Positions 1 to 9,420 are shown, numbered from the stretch's first letter. The stretch: 64,000 bases of DNA from Verrucomicrobiota bacterium (GCA_018240065.1 JAFEGH010000005.1:1-64000), one strand, 5' to 3'. Made by a program: numbers and translations. The notes: generated by a model not told the origin, from the letters alone.

Positions 1-711
1 GCGGAGCTGATCAAGGGCTTCGGTGCCCTGGCGGACGTTAGTTTCAAGCTCTTGGATCCTGCGTGCGCTCTGCTCTTCTCCCTGCTGTTTATCTCTGCGG
101 AGCTGATCGAGGGCTTCGGTGCCTTGGCGGACGTTAGTTTCAAGCTCTTGGATCCTGCGAGCGCTCTTCTCGTCGCCTTGCTGTTTTTGGAGGCGGAGTT
201 GCTCAAGAGCTTCGGTGCCCTGGCGGACATTAGTTTCAAGCTCTTGGATCCTGCGTGCGCTCTGCTCGTCGCCCTGTTGTTTTTGGAGGCGGAGTTGCTC
301 AAGTGCTTCGGTGCCCTGACGGACATTAGTTTCAAGCTCTTGGATCCTGCGTGCGTTTTGCTCGTCGCCCTGTTGTTTTTGGAGGCGGAGTTGCTCAAGA
401 GCTTCGGCGCCCTGGCGGACATTAGTTTCAAGCTCTTGGATCCTGCGTGCGTTTTGCTCGTCGCCCTGTTGTTTTTGGAGGCGGAGTTGCTCAAGTGCTT
501 CGGTGCCCTGGCGGACGTTAGTTTCAAGCTCTTGGATCCTGCGTGCGTTTTGCTCGTCGCCCTGTTGTTTTTGGAGGCGGAGTTGCTCAAGTGCTTCGGT
601 GCCTTGGCGGACGTTAGTTTCAAGCTCTTGGATCCTGCGTGCGTTTTGCTCGTCGCCCTGTTGTTTTTGGAGGCGGAGTTGCTCAAGGGCTTCAGTGCCT
701 TGGCGGATCAT
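1..711 (-). repeat. 96-bp tandem repeat array, about 7.4 copies, continuing off the left edge
   Basis: A unit of exactly 96 bp recurs in phase, with a recognisable GTTAGTTTCAAGCTCTTGG core (plus-strand reading) starting near 36, 132, 228, 324, 420, 516 and 612. The unit encodes 32 residues with the core RRIQELETNVRQGTEALEQL. The right-hand copies are almost identical even at silent sites; the leftmost ones diverge (for example RRDKQQGEEQ in place of RLQKQQGDEQ). The length is a multiple of three, so copy-number change keeps the frame. Confidence 0.95.
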
Positions 712-2472
712 TTGAGTTAGGCGCTGCACTTCAAGCAGACGATCATCATTGGCCTGTCGGAATCTCTCTTGGAGCTGGGTCAGTTCGAGTGTTTTCGAAG
801 AGAGCTGCGAGCGTAAATCATCTCGTTCTTGTTCAACGAGGCGCAGGGAGCTGGTTGCTGCCATCAATTGTTGTTCGAGATCGGAGTTTTGCAAGGAGAG
901 ATGTTGAATTTGTGCGGAGGTGTGGGCCTGGAATTTCTCAAAGGCTTCACTATAGATATGCTCGAGTTCTCTCAGCTTGGTTTGGAAGTTGTGGCGGTGG
1001 TATTCGGCGACGCGCTCGAGCAGCGAGCGGACGAGGGCCGCGCTGCGCTCCTGATTGGTCGCGGTCTTGCTGTTTAGGCCGTAGAATGCGTCATGGGCGG
1101 TCTGGAGGGTGTCGTCGCCCCCTTTGCGCTGTTGGACAAATTGCAGCTGGATGAGGACCCACTCTCTGTCTTCTTTAGGCAGTCGGTTGAAGCGGTCTAA
1201 TAGTTTCTGTGAAGGCTCATCGCCAGGAGATTTTGCGAACTCGGTGGCAAGGGCGTGGAGCAGGTAGTAGCGGATCGAATGGGATCGGCAGAGGTTCTGT
1301 GCTGAAAGTTCTGTGCCTTGGACTGGTTGTCCCTGGAAGAGTTTTTCACCTACCTGCCATGGGTTGGGCAATCCTGTCGGATCGACGAGCAGGTATGTCT
1401 GGTAGTAGATGGCATTGCGGACTGTTTCAGGCAGCATGTTAAATTCCGCTTGCAGGTCCGCAGGGAATGTTGTCGAGCTTTTGTTGATGTCGGTAGCCAG
1501 GTTTTCCGAGATGGTGATCAATCTGTCAAAGTGGTCATCCGAGATGTCAGGGGGGGGAGTCGCAAGCCTTGCTTTGAGGACTTCGTTCTCCGAGCTGACC
1601 TGGCTAAGTCTGCTTTCCAATTCTGTTTTTTCCTGTCGGAGCCTTTGAAGTTCCTCAGTATGCAGAGTTGTTTCGGGGACAGGGCGGGGAGCCTTCAGGA
1701 TGTCTATTTGTGTTTCAACTCTTTCGAGGCGGTCGAAGAGTGCATCGATGCGCGCTTCCAACTCGGGAGGTGTAACAGGGGTTGGGATTCCAAGCTTTTG
1801 TTCCAATGCTCTTAATTTTTCTTCGACGCGGGCGAGTTTTTCTGCCAAGCGAGGATTAGACGCCGATTGTCTGCGGAGGCGCTCAGCTTCTTCGCGGAGC
1901 AGTTTAGCCTGGGCGTCGACGGAAAGGTCATGTTCGCGACGGGTAGTATCGTCTCTTCTGTGCGCGCGTCTTGAAGAGACGGGAGACAATGAGTGGGTGT
2001 GCCTTGTTCGCACAGGAGAGTGGGAGCGGCCGCGTTCGTGGGTGTGAAATTCTCTTGTTGAAGCTCTGCCGCGCAATGAAGAGTGGCTTCGCGATGCGTG
2101 GTGGGTATCGTCCATGCACTCGCGATAGATCCCGTTGGCCTTTCTGATGATCTCTGCGTTGATCTCTTCGACTTCAGAAATGTCCTCGTGAAGATCGTCG
2201 AGTGCAATGGTTTTGGTTCTGCCGTCGAGGGATCTTACGGTGATGGTGTCTTCTGTCACATGGATGTTGACGTCGATCTCGTCATCCTCATGCGGCGGTA
2301 AAAAATCATTGAAATGCGCCTGGAACAATGTCGTCGCGACGAGGTCGTTGATGTCGCCGGAAATATCTCTGCCGAGCTGTTCACGGTGGCTTCTGCAGAG
2401 AGCAATATCTCTATCGCGCCTGCTGTGAATGTGGACGTTTCTTACATCAGATGCGCTGACATTAGAAGACAT
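1..2472 (-). CDS. coiled-coil protein with 32-residue tandem repeats (C-terminus outside the window)
   Basis: The reading frame is open for 824 codons from an ATG at 2472 to the left window edge, so the protein is partial. In order it has a non-repetitive N-terminal part (1-118), an Arg/His/Ser-rich low-complexity stretch (about 120-182), a Glu/Arg/Leu-rich coiled coil (about 185-310), a middle part ending in further coiled coil (about 320-585), then nearly identical 32-residue repeats that continue past the edge. No signal peptide, Inc-type hydrophobic pair or enzyme motif is visible in this part. A consensus promoter lies just upstream. I do not recognise the family; long coiled-coil proteins of this kind in chlamydiae are often secreted effectors or structural proteins, but that is inference. 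The opposite strand also looks open in the repeats, as expected for a repeated frame. Confidence 0.8.
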   Translation of the reverse strand, partial: MSSNVSASDVRNVHIHSRRDRDIALCRSHREQLGRDISGDINDLVATTLFQAHFNDFLPPHEDDEIDVNIHVTEDTITVRSLDGRTKTIALDDLHEDISEVEEINAEIIRKANGIYRECMDDTHHASRSHSSLRGRASTREFHTHERGRSHSPVRTRHTHSLSPVSSRRAHRRDDTTRREHDLSVDAQAKLLREEAERLRRQSASNPRLAEKLARVEEKLRALEQKLGIPTPVTPPELEARIDALFDRLERVETQIDILKAPRPVPETTLHTEELQRLRQEKTELESRLSQVSSENEVLKARLATPPPDISDDHFDRLITISENLATDINKSSTTFPADLQAEFNMLPETVRNAIYYQTYLLVDPTGLPNPWQVGEKLFQGQPVQGTELSAQNLCRSHSIRYYLLHALATEFAKSPGDEPSQKLLDRFNRLPKEDREWVLIQLQFVQQRKGGDDTLQTAHDAFYGLNSKTATNQERSAALVRSLLERVAEYHRHNFQTKLRELEHIYSEAFEKFQAHTSAQIQHLSLQNSDLEQQLMAATSSLRLVEQERDDLRSQLSSKTLELTQLQERFRQANDDRLLEVQRLTQMIRQGTEALEQLRLQKQQGDEQNARRIQELETNVRQGTEALEQLRLQKQQGDEQNARRIQELETNVRQGTEALEQLRLQKQQGDEQNARRIQELETNVRQGAEALEQLRLQKQQGDEQNARRIQELETNVRQGTEALEQLRLQKQQGDEQSARRIQELETNVRQGTEALEQLRLQKQQGDEKSARRIQELETNVRQGTEALDQLRRDKQQGEEQSARRIQELETNVRQGTEALDQLR

Positions 2473-2507
2473 GGTATTACCAAAATTTATACTGTTTAGT
2501 TGTAATA

Positions 2508-2536
2508 ATTATAGTATGTAGTAATTAAAATGTCAA
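2508..2536 (-). promoter_or_regulatory. perfect consensus sigma-70/sigma-66 type promoter
   Basis: Reading on the minus strand, TTGACA (2536-2531), a 17-bp spacer and TATAAT (2513-2508) match the major-sigma-factor consensus at all twelve positions. The expected transcription start near 2501 gives a leader of about 28 nt before the ATG at 2472. The rest of the 2473-2769 gap is AT-rich and shows no gene. Confidence 0.85.
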
Positions 2537-2769
2537 CTTAACCCGTTGATAATTAAAATGGTTTTTATAAAGATAGTGTATAAAATAATTGAATTAATTA
2601 TAACCTAGCTAAAATGAAAATATTAGGTAGGGCCGCCCCTGCTCTGGTCGCAAAAAGGAGGGCATGTTAAAGTAGCGGTTTTCAATCCAGTTTAATTGGC
2701 CAAGCCACTGAATTTTAGTTAGTTGATGGCAAGTTGGCGGGTTTTCAAATCTTTGTTTGGGTGTGATCT

Positions 2770-4032
2770 GTGCATAAATCATTAATGATCAGGATTTTGT
2801 GTTTGATTGTCGGGGGGTGGTCGCTCATCGGCGCGGCTCCTGCGGCGATCGCCAAGGCGCCTTCTGTCCTTTATCTGACCTGGATGCATGACCCTACAAC
2901 GACGATGACTGTCCAGTGGCATACAACCACAGAAGATCCCGTCACCCAGGTCTATTACAGGAAAGTGGGCGAAGCGGAGTGGCGGATGCAGGAGGGGATT
3001 TACCAGCAGCTGCCTAAAACAAATCTTCTTGTCCATACAGTTGAGCTGGATGAACTTGTACCGAATGGGGAATACCAGTTCCGCCTGGGCGGCAGAAAGG
3101 GGGAATACCGTTTCCGGACGCTTCCCGATGACTTGTCGCGGCCTGTCAAATTTGTCATCGGCGGGGACGCTTATTTTTATCTTGCGACAATGCGCAAAAT
3201 GAATGCGCAGATCGCCTCGTGCGATCCCGATTTTGTCGTGGTCGGCGGGGATATCGCCTACACCAATGGCCGGAGGGCGGTCTTCAAGGGGAAGGGATGG
3301 GAACTCAAGCGCTGGCGCACTTTTCTTAAAGAATGGAAATCGCAGATGGTGACATCGGACGGCCGCCTGATCCCGATCATGCCGGTGCTAGGAAACCACG
3401 ACATCAAGGCGACGACGCTTAAGCCGATGAGCCACCATTTCTATTTTTATGATTTGTTTGCGATGGAAGAAAAGGGGATGCCCTATCGCGTACTCGATGC
3501 GGGTAATTACCTGAGCCTGTTTTTACTGGATACCGGCCACAGCTACAATATCGGCGGGCAGCAGACGGACTGGCTGAAGAAAACCCTTTCGTCGCGGGAA
3601 AATGTGGCTTACAAAATGGCCGCCTATCACATTGCCGGTTATCCTTCGGTCTATCCATTTAAAGGAAGCGGGCCGAAAAGGATCCGTGCGGAGTGGTCGC
3701 CTTTATTCGAGCGATACCATCTCAATGTTGCTTTCGAGCATCACAATCATGCCTATAAGCGGACTCATCCGATGAAAGCTTCGAAGATCGATCCCGACGG
3801 GGTGATTTACATGGGTGACGGTTCCTGGGGAGTGACGCCGAGAAAACCGAAGCACCTGTGGTATCTCGATGCTGCCGCGCAGGTCAATGCGGTGTGCCTT
3901 GTGACTTTGAAACCCGACGCAAGCCAGGTCGAAGCGCTCACCATCTCCGGGCAGGTGATCGATTCCGTGATGACGTTGCCGACGCAATCGATGGTCGCCT
4001 GGAACGAAGGGCAGTTGCTGGAAAGCTATTAA
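2770..4032 (+). CDS. purple-acid-phosphatase-like metallophosphoesterase, secreted
   Basis: The 420-residue product has an N-terminal signal peptide (about 1-28, ending AAPAAIAKA), a fibronectin-III-like beta domain (about 30-115) and a calcineurin-type phosphoesterase domain. Metal-ligand motifs appear in order: GGDAYF, GGDIAYTNG, GNHD, AAYHIAGY and EHHNHAYKRT, the arrangement of purple acid phosphatases with a dinuclear metal centre. It probably hydrolyses phosphomonoesters in the periplasm or outside the cell. The start used is GTG at 2770; an ATG at 2785 would give an equally good signal peptide, and neither has a clear ribosome-binding site. Natural substrate is unknown. Confidence 0.85.
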   Translation: MHKSLMIRILCLIVGGWSLIGAAPAAIAKAPSVLYLTWMHDPTTTMTVQWHTTTEDPVTQVYYRKVGEAEWRMQEGIYQQLPKTNLLVHTVELDELVPNGEYQFRLGGRKGEYRFRTLPDDLSRPVKFVIGGDAYFYLATMRKMNAQIASCDPDFVVVGGDIAYTNGRRAVFKGKGWELKRWRTFLKEWKSQMVTSDGRLIPIMPVLGNHDIKATTLKPMSHHFYFYDLFAMEEKGMPYRVLDAGNYLSLFLLDTGHSYNIGGQQTDWLKKTLSSRENVAYKMAAYHIAGYPSVYPFKGSGPKRIRAEWSPLFERYHLNVAFEHHNHAYKRTHPMKASKIDPDGVIYMGDGSWGVTPRKPKHLWYLDAAAQVNAVCLVTLKPDASQVEALTISGQVIDSVMTLPTQSMVAWNEGQLLESY

Positions 4033-4043
4033 TTTTTGATAAT

Positions 4044-4079
4044 CAATGCCCGCATGGAAGTTCTTCCATGCGGGCATTG
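4044..4079. terminator. bidirectional intrinsic terminator hairpin
   Basis: An uninterrupted stem of about 17 bp with a two-base loop (left arm begins CAATGCCCGCATGG, right arm ends CGGGCATTG) sits between the convergent phosphatase gene and htpG. No long T tract follows on either side, so the strength is uncertain. Confidence 0.75.
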
Positions 4080-4081
4080 TG

Positions 4082-5905
4082 TTAGATGAATTTCGCCATT
4101 TTTTCGAGGATTAGGTTCGAGCGCGCGACGAATTGAGAAAGCGCGGCAGGTTCCAGCTCCCGCTGTGAAAGCAGCGACAGGTCATAAAGATGGTGGACCA
4201 TCTCCTGCGCGAGCGCGGGATCTTTTTCTTTCAGCTGATAGATCGACTGGACGAGTTTGCTGTTGGTGTTGACGACGAAGGTGCGTTTGGCGGCAAGGCC
4301 GGGCGGCATTTGCTGTTGAGCTAGCGCCATCGTCTCTCTCATGCGGCGCATTTCTTCATCGACGACGAGAAGCGCCGGCACAGAGTCGCCGTGCAGGCTC
4401 TTGGCCTCGACGTCGACGGATGCGATCCCCAGTTTGGAGCGGATGAACTCGGCGATCTTAAACGATTCGGTTTTGCCGTCGGCGTCAAGCAGCGTTTTTT
4501 CACGGCTGGCGTCGAGGATTGTCTCGTCGATCGCTCCGTCGATGCGCTGGAATTTGATGTCGTCGAACTTCCCTTCAAGCAGGCTGATCACTGGAGTATC
4601 CACCATCGAGGAGGCGGAGAGGACCTCGATCCCTTTCTGTTTATAGAGTTCGAGGACATGGCTCTGCTGATCTTCAGATGTATAGAAGATTTTGCCTTTG
4701 TAAGCTTCCCTGTTTCTTTCGAGATAGTCGGCGACCGTCGTCCATTCCCCGCTTAAATTTTTCCAAACGAGGAAGTCTTTGGAGCGCTCATAGAACTTGT
4801 CGTCCTGGAGCATGCCGAGCTTGATGATCATCTCGATATCGGGCCAGCACTGGAGGAATTTTTCCCTCTCTGCGGTGTAAAGGGAGGAGAGGCGATCGGA
4901 GACTTTTTTCGAGATATGCTGGGAAAGCTGGCGCACTGTCCGGTCCATCTGCAGCGTGCTGCGTGAGACGTTGAGCGGAATGTCGGGGCTGTCGATGGCC
5001 CCGCGCAAAATCATCAGATAATCGGGGATGAGGTCTTTGCAATTGTCTGAGACGAAGACGCGGTTGCAAAAGAGCTTGATGGTGTTGTGGCTCCAGTCGA
5101 AGCGCCGGGTGATTTTGGGGAAATAGAGGATCCCTTTCAGATTGAAGGGGTAGTCGACGTTGAGGTGGATCCAGAAGATAGGATCGGGCTCAAGAGGATA
5201 GAGCGCACGGTAGAATTCGAGATATTCCGCATCCGTGCATTCGGAGGCATTTTTTAGCCAGAGGGGCTGTTTCTTGTTGATCTGCGTGCCGTTGAGATAG
5301 ATCGGGAACGGGAGGAACGCGCAGTACTGCTGTAAAATGGAGCGCAGGCGGGACTCGTCGAGGAACTCGTCATTGTCCTTATCGATGAAGAGGGAGATCT
5401 CTGTGCCGCGGGCCTCGCGCGCGCCCTCTTCGAGCGTATAAGAGGAAGAGCCGTCGCAGGTCCAGAGGGCCGGAGCGCCATTTTCGCGGTAGGACCTTGT
5501 GTCGATGGTGACTTTTTCAGCAACCATGTAAGAGGAGTAAAACCCGAGTCCAAAGTGGCCGATGATCTGGTCTTTTTCATTTTGAGAGCTGTATTTGCCA
5601 ATGAATTCTTCGGCGCCTGAAAAGGCGACCTGGGCGATGTATTTTTCCACTTCTTCCGCCGTCATCCCGATCCCGTTGTCGGTGAAGGTAAGGGTGCGGG
5701 CCGGCTTGTCGATGCGGATGTCGATGCGGAAGTCTTCATCGGGGGTGCTCAGCTCATTATGCTCGCGAAGAACCCTGCATTTCTGAATGGCGTCGCAGGA
5801 GTTGGAGACAAGCTCGCGCACAAAAATGTCCTTATCGGAATAGAGCCATTTTTTGATGATCGGGAGAATGTTCTCCGTGTGGATCTTCAATGTGCCTGTT
5901 GTCAT
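4082..5905 (-). CDS. htpG: molecular chaperone HtpG (Hsp90 family)
   Basis: The 607-residue product is a cytoplasmic ATP-dependent chaperone. The GHKL ATPase domain shows ELVSNSCDAIQK (the family usually has SNASDA), DNGIGMT and GHFGLGFYSSYMV; the catalytic Glu and Asn of the first motif are kept. Middle-domain motifs such as NCKDLIPDYL follow, and the C-terminal dimer domain ends the protein. ATG at 5905 is chosen because AAAGAGGA lies five bases upstream; an in-frame ATG 87 nt earlier has no such site. It is transcribed divergently from nadE. The length is close to E. coli HtpG (624). Confidence 0.95.
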   Translation of the reverse strand: MTTGTLKIHTENILPIIKKWLYSDKDIFVRELVSNSCDAIQKCRVLREHNELSTPDEDFRIDIRIDKPARTLTFTDNGIGMTAEEVEKYIAQVAFSGAEEFIGKYSSQNEKDQIIGHFGLGFYSSYMVAEKVTIDTRSYRENGAPALWTCDGSSSYTLEEGAREARGTEISLFIDKDNDEFLDESRLRSILQQYCAFLPFPIYLNGTQINKKQPLWLKNASECTDAEYLEFYRALYPLEPDPIFWIHLNVDYPFNLKGILYFPKITRRFDWSHNTIKLFCNRVFVSDNCKDLIPDYLMILRGAIDSPDIPLNVSRSTLQMDRTVRQLSQHISKKVSDRLSSLYTAEREKFLQCWPDIEMIIKLGMLQDDKFYERSKDFLVWKNLSGEWTTVADYLERNREAYKGKIFYTSEDQQSHVLELYKQKGIEVLSASSMVDTPVISLLEGKFDDIKFQRIDGAIDETILDASREKTLLDADGKTESFKIAEFIRSKLGIASVDVEAKSLHGDSVPALLVVDEEMRRMRETMALAQQQMPPGLAAKRTFVVNTNSKLVQSIYQLKEKDPALAQEMVHHLYDLSLLSQRELEPAALSQFVARSNLILEKMAKFI

Positions 5906-6084
5906 GTCGTCCTCTTTGAAAAGATTGTTTGCGGGGAGGACCAAGATAGCAAATTTCGAGATGGAGCGCAAGATTTGGAAGGGGTGTGACAAGTAAAAAA
6001 TTTACAAACTTCGTCCTGTGGAGGGATTCCTTTTAAAAAACAGGTTCAATGGTTATTTTAAGGCTATAACAGCAGGATTTTACT

Positions 6085-7719
6085 ATGCGCGTCTTTGTGG
6101 CTCAGCTCAACCCGATTGTCGGAGATTTGGAAGGGAACACTCAAAAAATCATTGAAACGCTCGACAGGGCAAGAGCCAAAGAAGCCGATATTGTTCTGTT
6201 TTCTGAACTTACCCTGTGCGGCTACCCGCCGGAGGACTTGCTGCTGCATCCTTCCTTTATCGATGCGCAAGAGAGGTATTTGGAAAAGATCATCCGCGCC
6301 TCCGCCCGCCTGATGGTGTTTGTGGGAGTGGTGAGGCGCAATACTTCCAAGGGGGAAAAGCCGATCTTTAACAGCGCAGCTGTGATTCACGACGGCAAGC
6401 TTTTAGGCTATGAGGACAAGCGGTTGCTCCCCACTTACGACGTTTTCGATGAGCGCAGGTATTTTGAGCCTGGGATGACGACGCGCATCTGGGAGCTGAA
6501 AGGCAAAAAGATCGGCGTGCTGATCTGTGAAGATATCTGGCAGCATGCGGGATATGTCGGGTACACGCAATACGCCCGCGATCCGGTGCTGGACTTAGCG
6601 CCGATGAAGCCGGACCTCATCCTCAATCTCTCCGCTTCGCCCTATCAATTTCAAAAGCCCGATATGCGGGTCAAAGTCTGCTCCAAATGCGCTCAGACGC
6701 TCCACTGTCCAGTTGTCTTGTGCTGCCAGGTGGGAGGAAACGACCAGCTGGTGTTCGACGGCTATAGTATTTACGTCGATGAAGAAGGGCACCTTCGCCA
6801 GATGGCCAAGGGTTTTGAAGAGGATGAGATGATCGTCGACCTCGATGCGCCGGCCTGTCCCTGTCCGTTTACCTACGACCCGATGAAAGATCTCTATCAG
6901 GCGCTGGTCTTAGGCGTGCGCGACTACTTTCACAAGTCGGGCTTTAAAAAGGGCTGTCTGGGCCTGTCGGGGGGAATCGATTCTGCGCTTGTCGCCTGCA
7001 TTGCGGTCGATGCGCTGGGTAAAGAAAATGTGATCGCAGTGACTATGCCGTCGCGCTATAGCTCGAAGGGCAGCATCAGCGATTCTGAAGCGCTGGCAAA
7101 CAATTTGGGGATCCAGCTGCTCGAGATTCCGATTGAAAACCCGTTCCAAACTTTCATCGATCTGCTCAATCCGTTTTTTCAGGGAAAGGGACCCGACATC
7201 ACGGAAGAAAACCTGCAGGCGCGCATCCGGGGCACGATCCTCATGGCGATCTCCAATAAACTGGGATATATTGTCATGAGCACAGGGAACAAGAGCGAGA
7301 TGGGAATGGGCTACTGCACTCTCTATGGGGACATGTGCGGAGGATTGGGAGTCATCTCCGATGTGACCAAACAGCAGGTCTACGCGCTTTGCCGTTGGTT
7401 GAACAGAGAGAAGGAGTTGATCCCTCAAGCGATCATCGATAAAGTTCCATCGGCTGAGCTCAGGCTGAACCAGAAGGACAGCGATTCGCTTCCCGACTAT
7501 GCGATTGTGGATAAAGTCCTGCAAGGTTATGTGGAAGAGTATTTGTCGCCGGAAGAGATTGCGAGCAAATACGACGTGCCCGTCGAAGTGGCGATCGATC
7601 TGGTGCGAAGGATCCACCGCGCCGAGTACAAACGCCGCCAGTCGGCTCCTGGCATCCGTGTGAGCAAAAAAGCGTTCCGCGTCGGAAGGCGCTATCCGAT
7701 CGTGCAGGGCTGGGTCTGA
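6085..7719 (+). CDS. nadE: glutamine-dependent NAD+ synthetase
   Basis: This two-domain enzyme (544 aa) makes NAD+ from deamido-NAD+, ATP and glutamine. The N-terminal nitrilase-type amidotransferase domain carries the Glu-Lys-Cys set in SELTLCGYPPEDLL, EDKRLLPTYD and LICEDIW. The C-terminal synthetase domain begins near residue 265 and has the PP-loop SGGIDSALVA and STGNKSEMGMGYCT. ATG at 6085 follows AGCAGGA. It runs divergently from htpG and convergently with the uracil-DNA glycosylase gene. Confidence 0.95.
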   Translation: MRVFVAQLNPIVGDLEGNTQKIIETLDRARAKEADIVLFSELTLCGYPPEDLLLHPSFIDAQERYLEKIIRASARLMVFVGVVRRNTSKGEKPIFNSAAVIHDGKLLGYEDKRLLPTYDVFDERRYFEPGMTTRIWELKGKKIGVLICEDIWQHAGYVGYTQYARDPVLDLAPMKPDLILNLSASPYQFQKPDMRVKVCSKCAQTLHCPVVLCCQVGGNDQLVFDGYSIYVDEEGHLRQMAKGFEEDEMIVDLDAPACPCPFTYDPMKDLYQALVLGVRDYFHKSGFKKGCLGLSGGIDSALVACIAVDALGKENVIAVTMPSRYSSKGSISDSEALANNLGIQLLEIPIENPFQTFIDLLNPFFQGKGPDITEENLQARIRGTILMAISNKLGYIVMSTGNKSEMGMGYCTLYGDMCGGLGVISDVTKQQVYALCRWLNREKELIPQAIIDKVPSAELRLNQKDSDSLPDYAIVDKVLQGYVEEYLSPEEIASKYDVPVEVAIDLVRRIHRAEYKRRQSAPGIRVSKKAFRVGRRYPIVQGWV

Positions 7720-7739
7720 TCTTATCGAAAGTCCCTCGC

Positions 7740-7765
7740 CCGGCCGCAGTTACGAGCTAGGCCGG
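7740..7765 (+). terminator. candidate terminator for nadE
   Basis: CCGGCC (7740-7745) pairs with GGCCGG (7760-7765) around a 14-nt loop and is followed by TCTTTCTT. The right arm lies inside the last codons of the convergent gene, so it is a compact but only moderate candidate. Confidence 0.45.
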
Positions 7766-8445
7766 TCTTTCTTAATCTGTTTCAAGACAGAGCAGAGCAT
7801 GTGTTGATTGAGCTTTCCCGTGTTCGTGTTCTGCGGGCTGGGATGATAGCAGGTGTAGAGGTCGGGAAATCCCTGAATCGCATGTTTCTCCCCGTGGCGG
7901 AAGCGATGGGGAATTTTCGGGCCGCCATGAGCCTTCACATACTGCAGATAGGCTTCGAAAGCAAAACCTCCCAAGACAAGCACCGCGGAGATCTTCTTCA
8001 AAAGGAAGAACTCGTTAACCAGATAAGGGAAGCAATGCTTTTGCTCCGCAGCAGTGGGCTTGTTGTCGGGAGGGACGCATTTGACCGAAGCTGTCAAATA
8101 GCAGTCATGCAGCTCAAGTCCATCGTGCAGGTGTTCCGAGGTGGGCTGGTTGGCGAATCCTTCTTTGTGGAGCGCTTTAAAGAGAAATCGGGCCGATTCG
8201 TCGCCGGTGAAAATTCTGCCGGTCCGATTGCCGCCTTGGGCAGAGGGGGCAAGCCCTAAAATGAGAAGATAGGCATCCTTGTCTCCGAATCCGGGAACCG
8301 GTTTTTTCCAGTAGGTCTGGTCGGCGAACTGTTTTTTTTCAGGGACATTTTCGCGGAATTTGACGAGGCGCGGGCATCGCGTGCATGCTTTGACGCAGGC
8401 ATTGAGCTGGGGCAGGGTAGGAAAGAGGGATTGTTTATCGGTCAT
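7750..8445 (-). CDS. uracil-DNA glycosylase, family 5 (UDGb) type
   Basis: The 231-residue product removes uracil and probably other deaminated bases from DNA. The active-site motif GLAPSAQGGNRTGRIFTGD matches the family-5 signature, in which the usual His of AHG is Gln here, and the second motif HPSPQNTNTG is present. CTRCPRL near the N-terminus plus Cys residues further on fit an iron-sulphur cluster. It is transcribed with epmA and efp: the gap to epmA is nil (8445/8446). ATG start at 8445. Confidence 0.88.
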   Translation of the reverse strand: MTDKQSLFPTLPQLNACVKACTRCPRLVKFRENVPEKKQFADQTYWKKPVPGFGDKDAYLLILGLAPSAQGGNRTGRIFTGDESARFLFKALHKEGFANQPTSEHLHDGLELHDCYLTASVKCVPPDNKPTAAEQKHCFPYLVNEFFLLKKISAVLVLGGFAFEAYLQYVKAHGGPKIPHRFRHGEKHAIQGFPDLYTCYHPSPQNTNTGKLNQHMLCSVLKQIKKDRPSS

Positions 8446-9420
8446 TTAACTCTCTTCCCAGATCATGGGAAGGACATTCTTCAATTCTTTGTGTTTATGC
8501 TTGAGCATCATCAGCCTGTCGAAACCGACGGCGACGCCGCAGCAATCGGGAAGCCCATATTCAAGGGCCTCTAAAAACCGCTCGTCGATCTTTAAGGCGT
8601 CCTTGCCGGCATTTAACCGAGCGCGGTTGGAGTCTTCAAAGCGGCTGTGCTGCTCGATGGAGTCCGTGAGCTCATGGTATCCATTGCATAGCTCAATGCC
8701 CTGATAGTAGATCTCAAAGCGGCAACCGACTCTTTCCCCGTCGGGAAGCAGGAGCGTCCTGGCCAAGGCTGCCTGCGTAGCGGGAAAATGGCTCAGGACA
8801 AATAAATTCCCATCTCCAAGCTTTGGCTCGATCAGGAAAGAGAGCAGGAGCTGCAGAAGAGTGTCTTTGTCCCATGAAGAGGCGTCTGAGGGGAGGTCCA
8901 AGCCGTTTTCCTTTGCGCAGGAGAGAAGATCTTCTGTCGAGGCGGCAAGGTAGTCGACGCCAAGGAACTGCTTTAACGTTTGCCTATAGGAGAGCCTTTC
9001 TTGCGGAAGATCGCCTACGAACATCCGGATAAAGTCGAGGGTCTCGGCGATCATTTCATCAAAGCTAAAGCCCAGCCGATACCATTCCGCCATGGTGAAT
9101 TCAGGGTTGTGCAGAGGGCCTGCTTCCCCGTCTCGAAAGACGTGGCAGATCTGATAGATGTCCCCGATCCCGGCAGAGAGAAGGCGCTTCATCCCGTACT
9201 CAGGGGAAGAGTGGAGATAGCCGTTCTGACGATGGGTGGATTGGACTTTCATGATGTCGATATGCTCATCGACCGGAGCAGAATGGGAGAGGACGGGACA
9301 GTCGACTTCGACGACGCCTCTGTCATCGAAGAAAGCGCGCGCTTTTTGGAGCATGAGCGCGCGGTCTTTAAGAAAGGGGACTTTGGTTTTGAGCGGATTA
9401 GATGCGAGAGACGTATTCAC
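8446..9420 (-). CDS. epmA: EF-P lysine modification ligase EpmA (PoxA/GenX), LysRS-like
   Basis: This 324-residue class II lysyl-tRNA-synthetase catalytic core lacks the N-terminal tRNA-binding OB domain, the hallmark of EpmA. Motifs include SSPEYGMKRLLSAG, FRDGEAGPLHNPEFTMAEWY, IYYQGIELCNGYHEL and GLPDCCGVAVGFDRLMML. In bacteria studied it attaches (R)-beta-lysine to Lys34 of EF-P. The start is GTG at 9420, inside the last 23 nt of efp, which suggests translational coupling; no strong ribosome-binding site is visible. The partner lysine 2,3-aminomutase EpmB is not in this window. Confidence 0.92.
   Translation of the reverse strand: MNTSLASNPLKTKVPFLKDRALMLQKARAFFDDRGVVEVDCPVLSHSAPVDEHIDIMKVQSTHRQNGYLHSSPEYGMKRLLSAGIGDIYQICHVFRDGEAGPLHNPEFTMAEWYRLGFSFDEMIAETLDFIRMFVGDLPQERLSYRQTLKQFLGVDYLAASTEDLLSCAKENGLDLPSDASSWDKDTLLQLLLSFLIEPKLGDGNLFVLSHFPATQAALARTLLLPDGERVGCRFEIYYQGIELCNGYHELTDSIEQHSRFEDSNRARLNAGKDALKIDERFLEALEYGLPDCCGVAVGFDRLMMLKHKHKELKNVLPMIWEES

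Noticed and set aside
1..711. CRISPR array
   Set aside because: The unit is a continuous 96-bp in-frame repeat without distinct spacers.
52..720. 222-residue and further open frames on the plus strand across the repeat
   Set aside because: They are antisense shadows of the tandem repeat; the minus frame is open for 824 codons, has a consensus promoter and gives a sensible coiled coil, while the plus frames give Phe/Leu/Cys-rich peptides without start signals.
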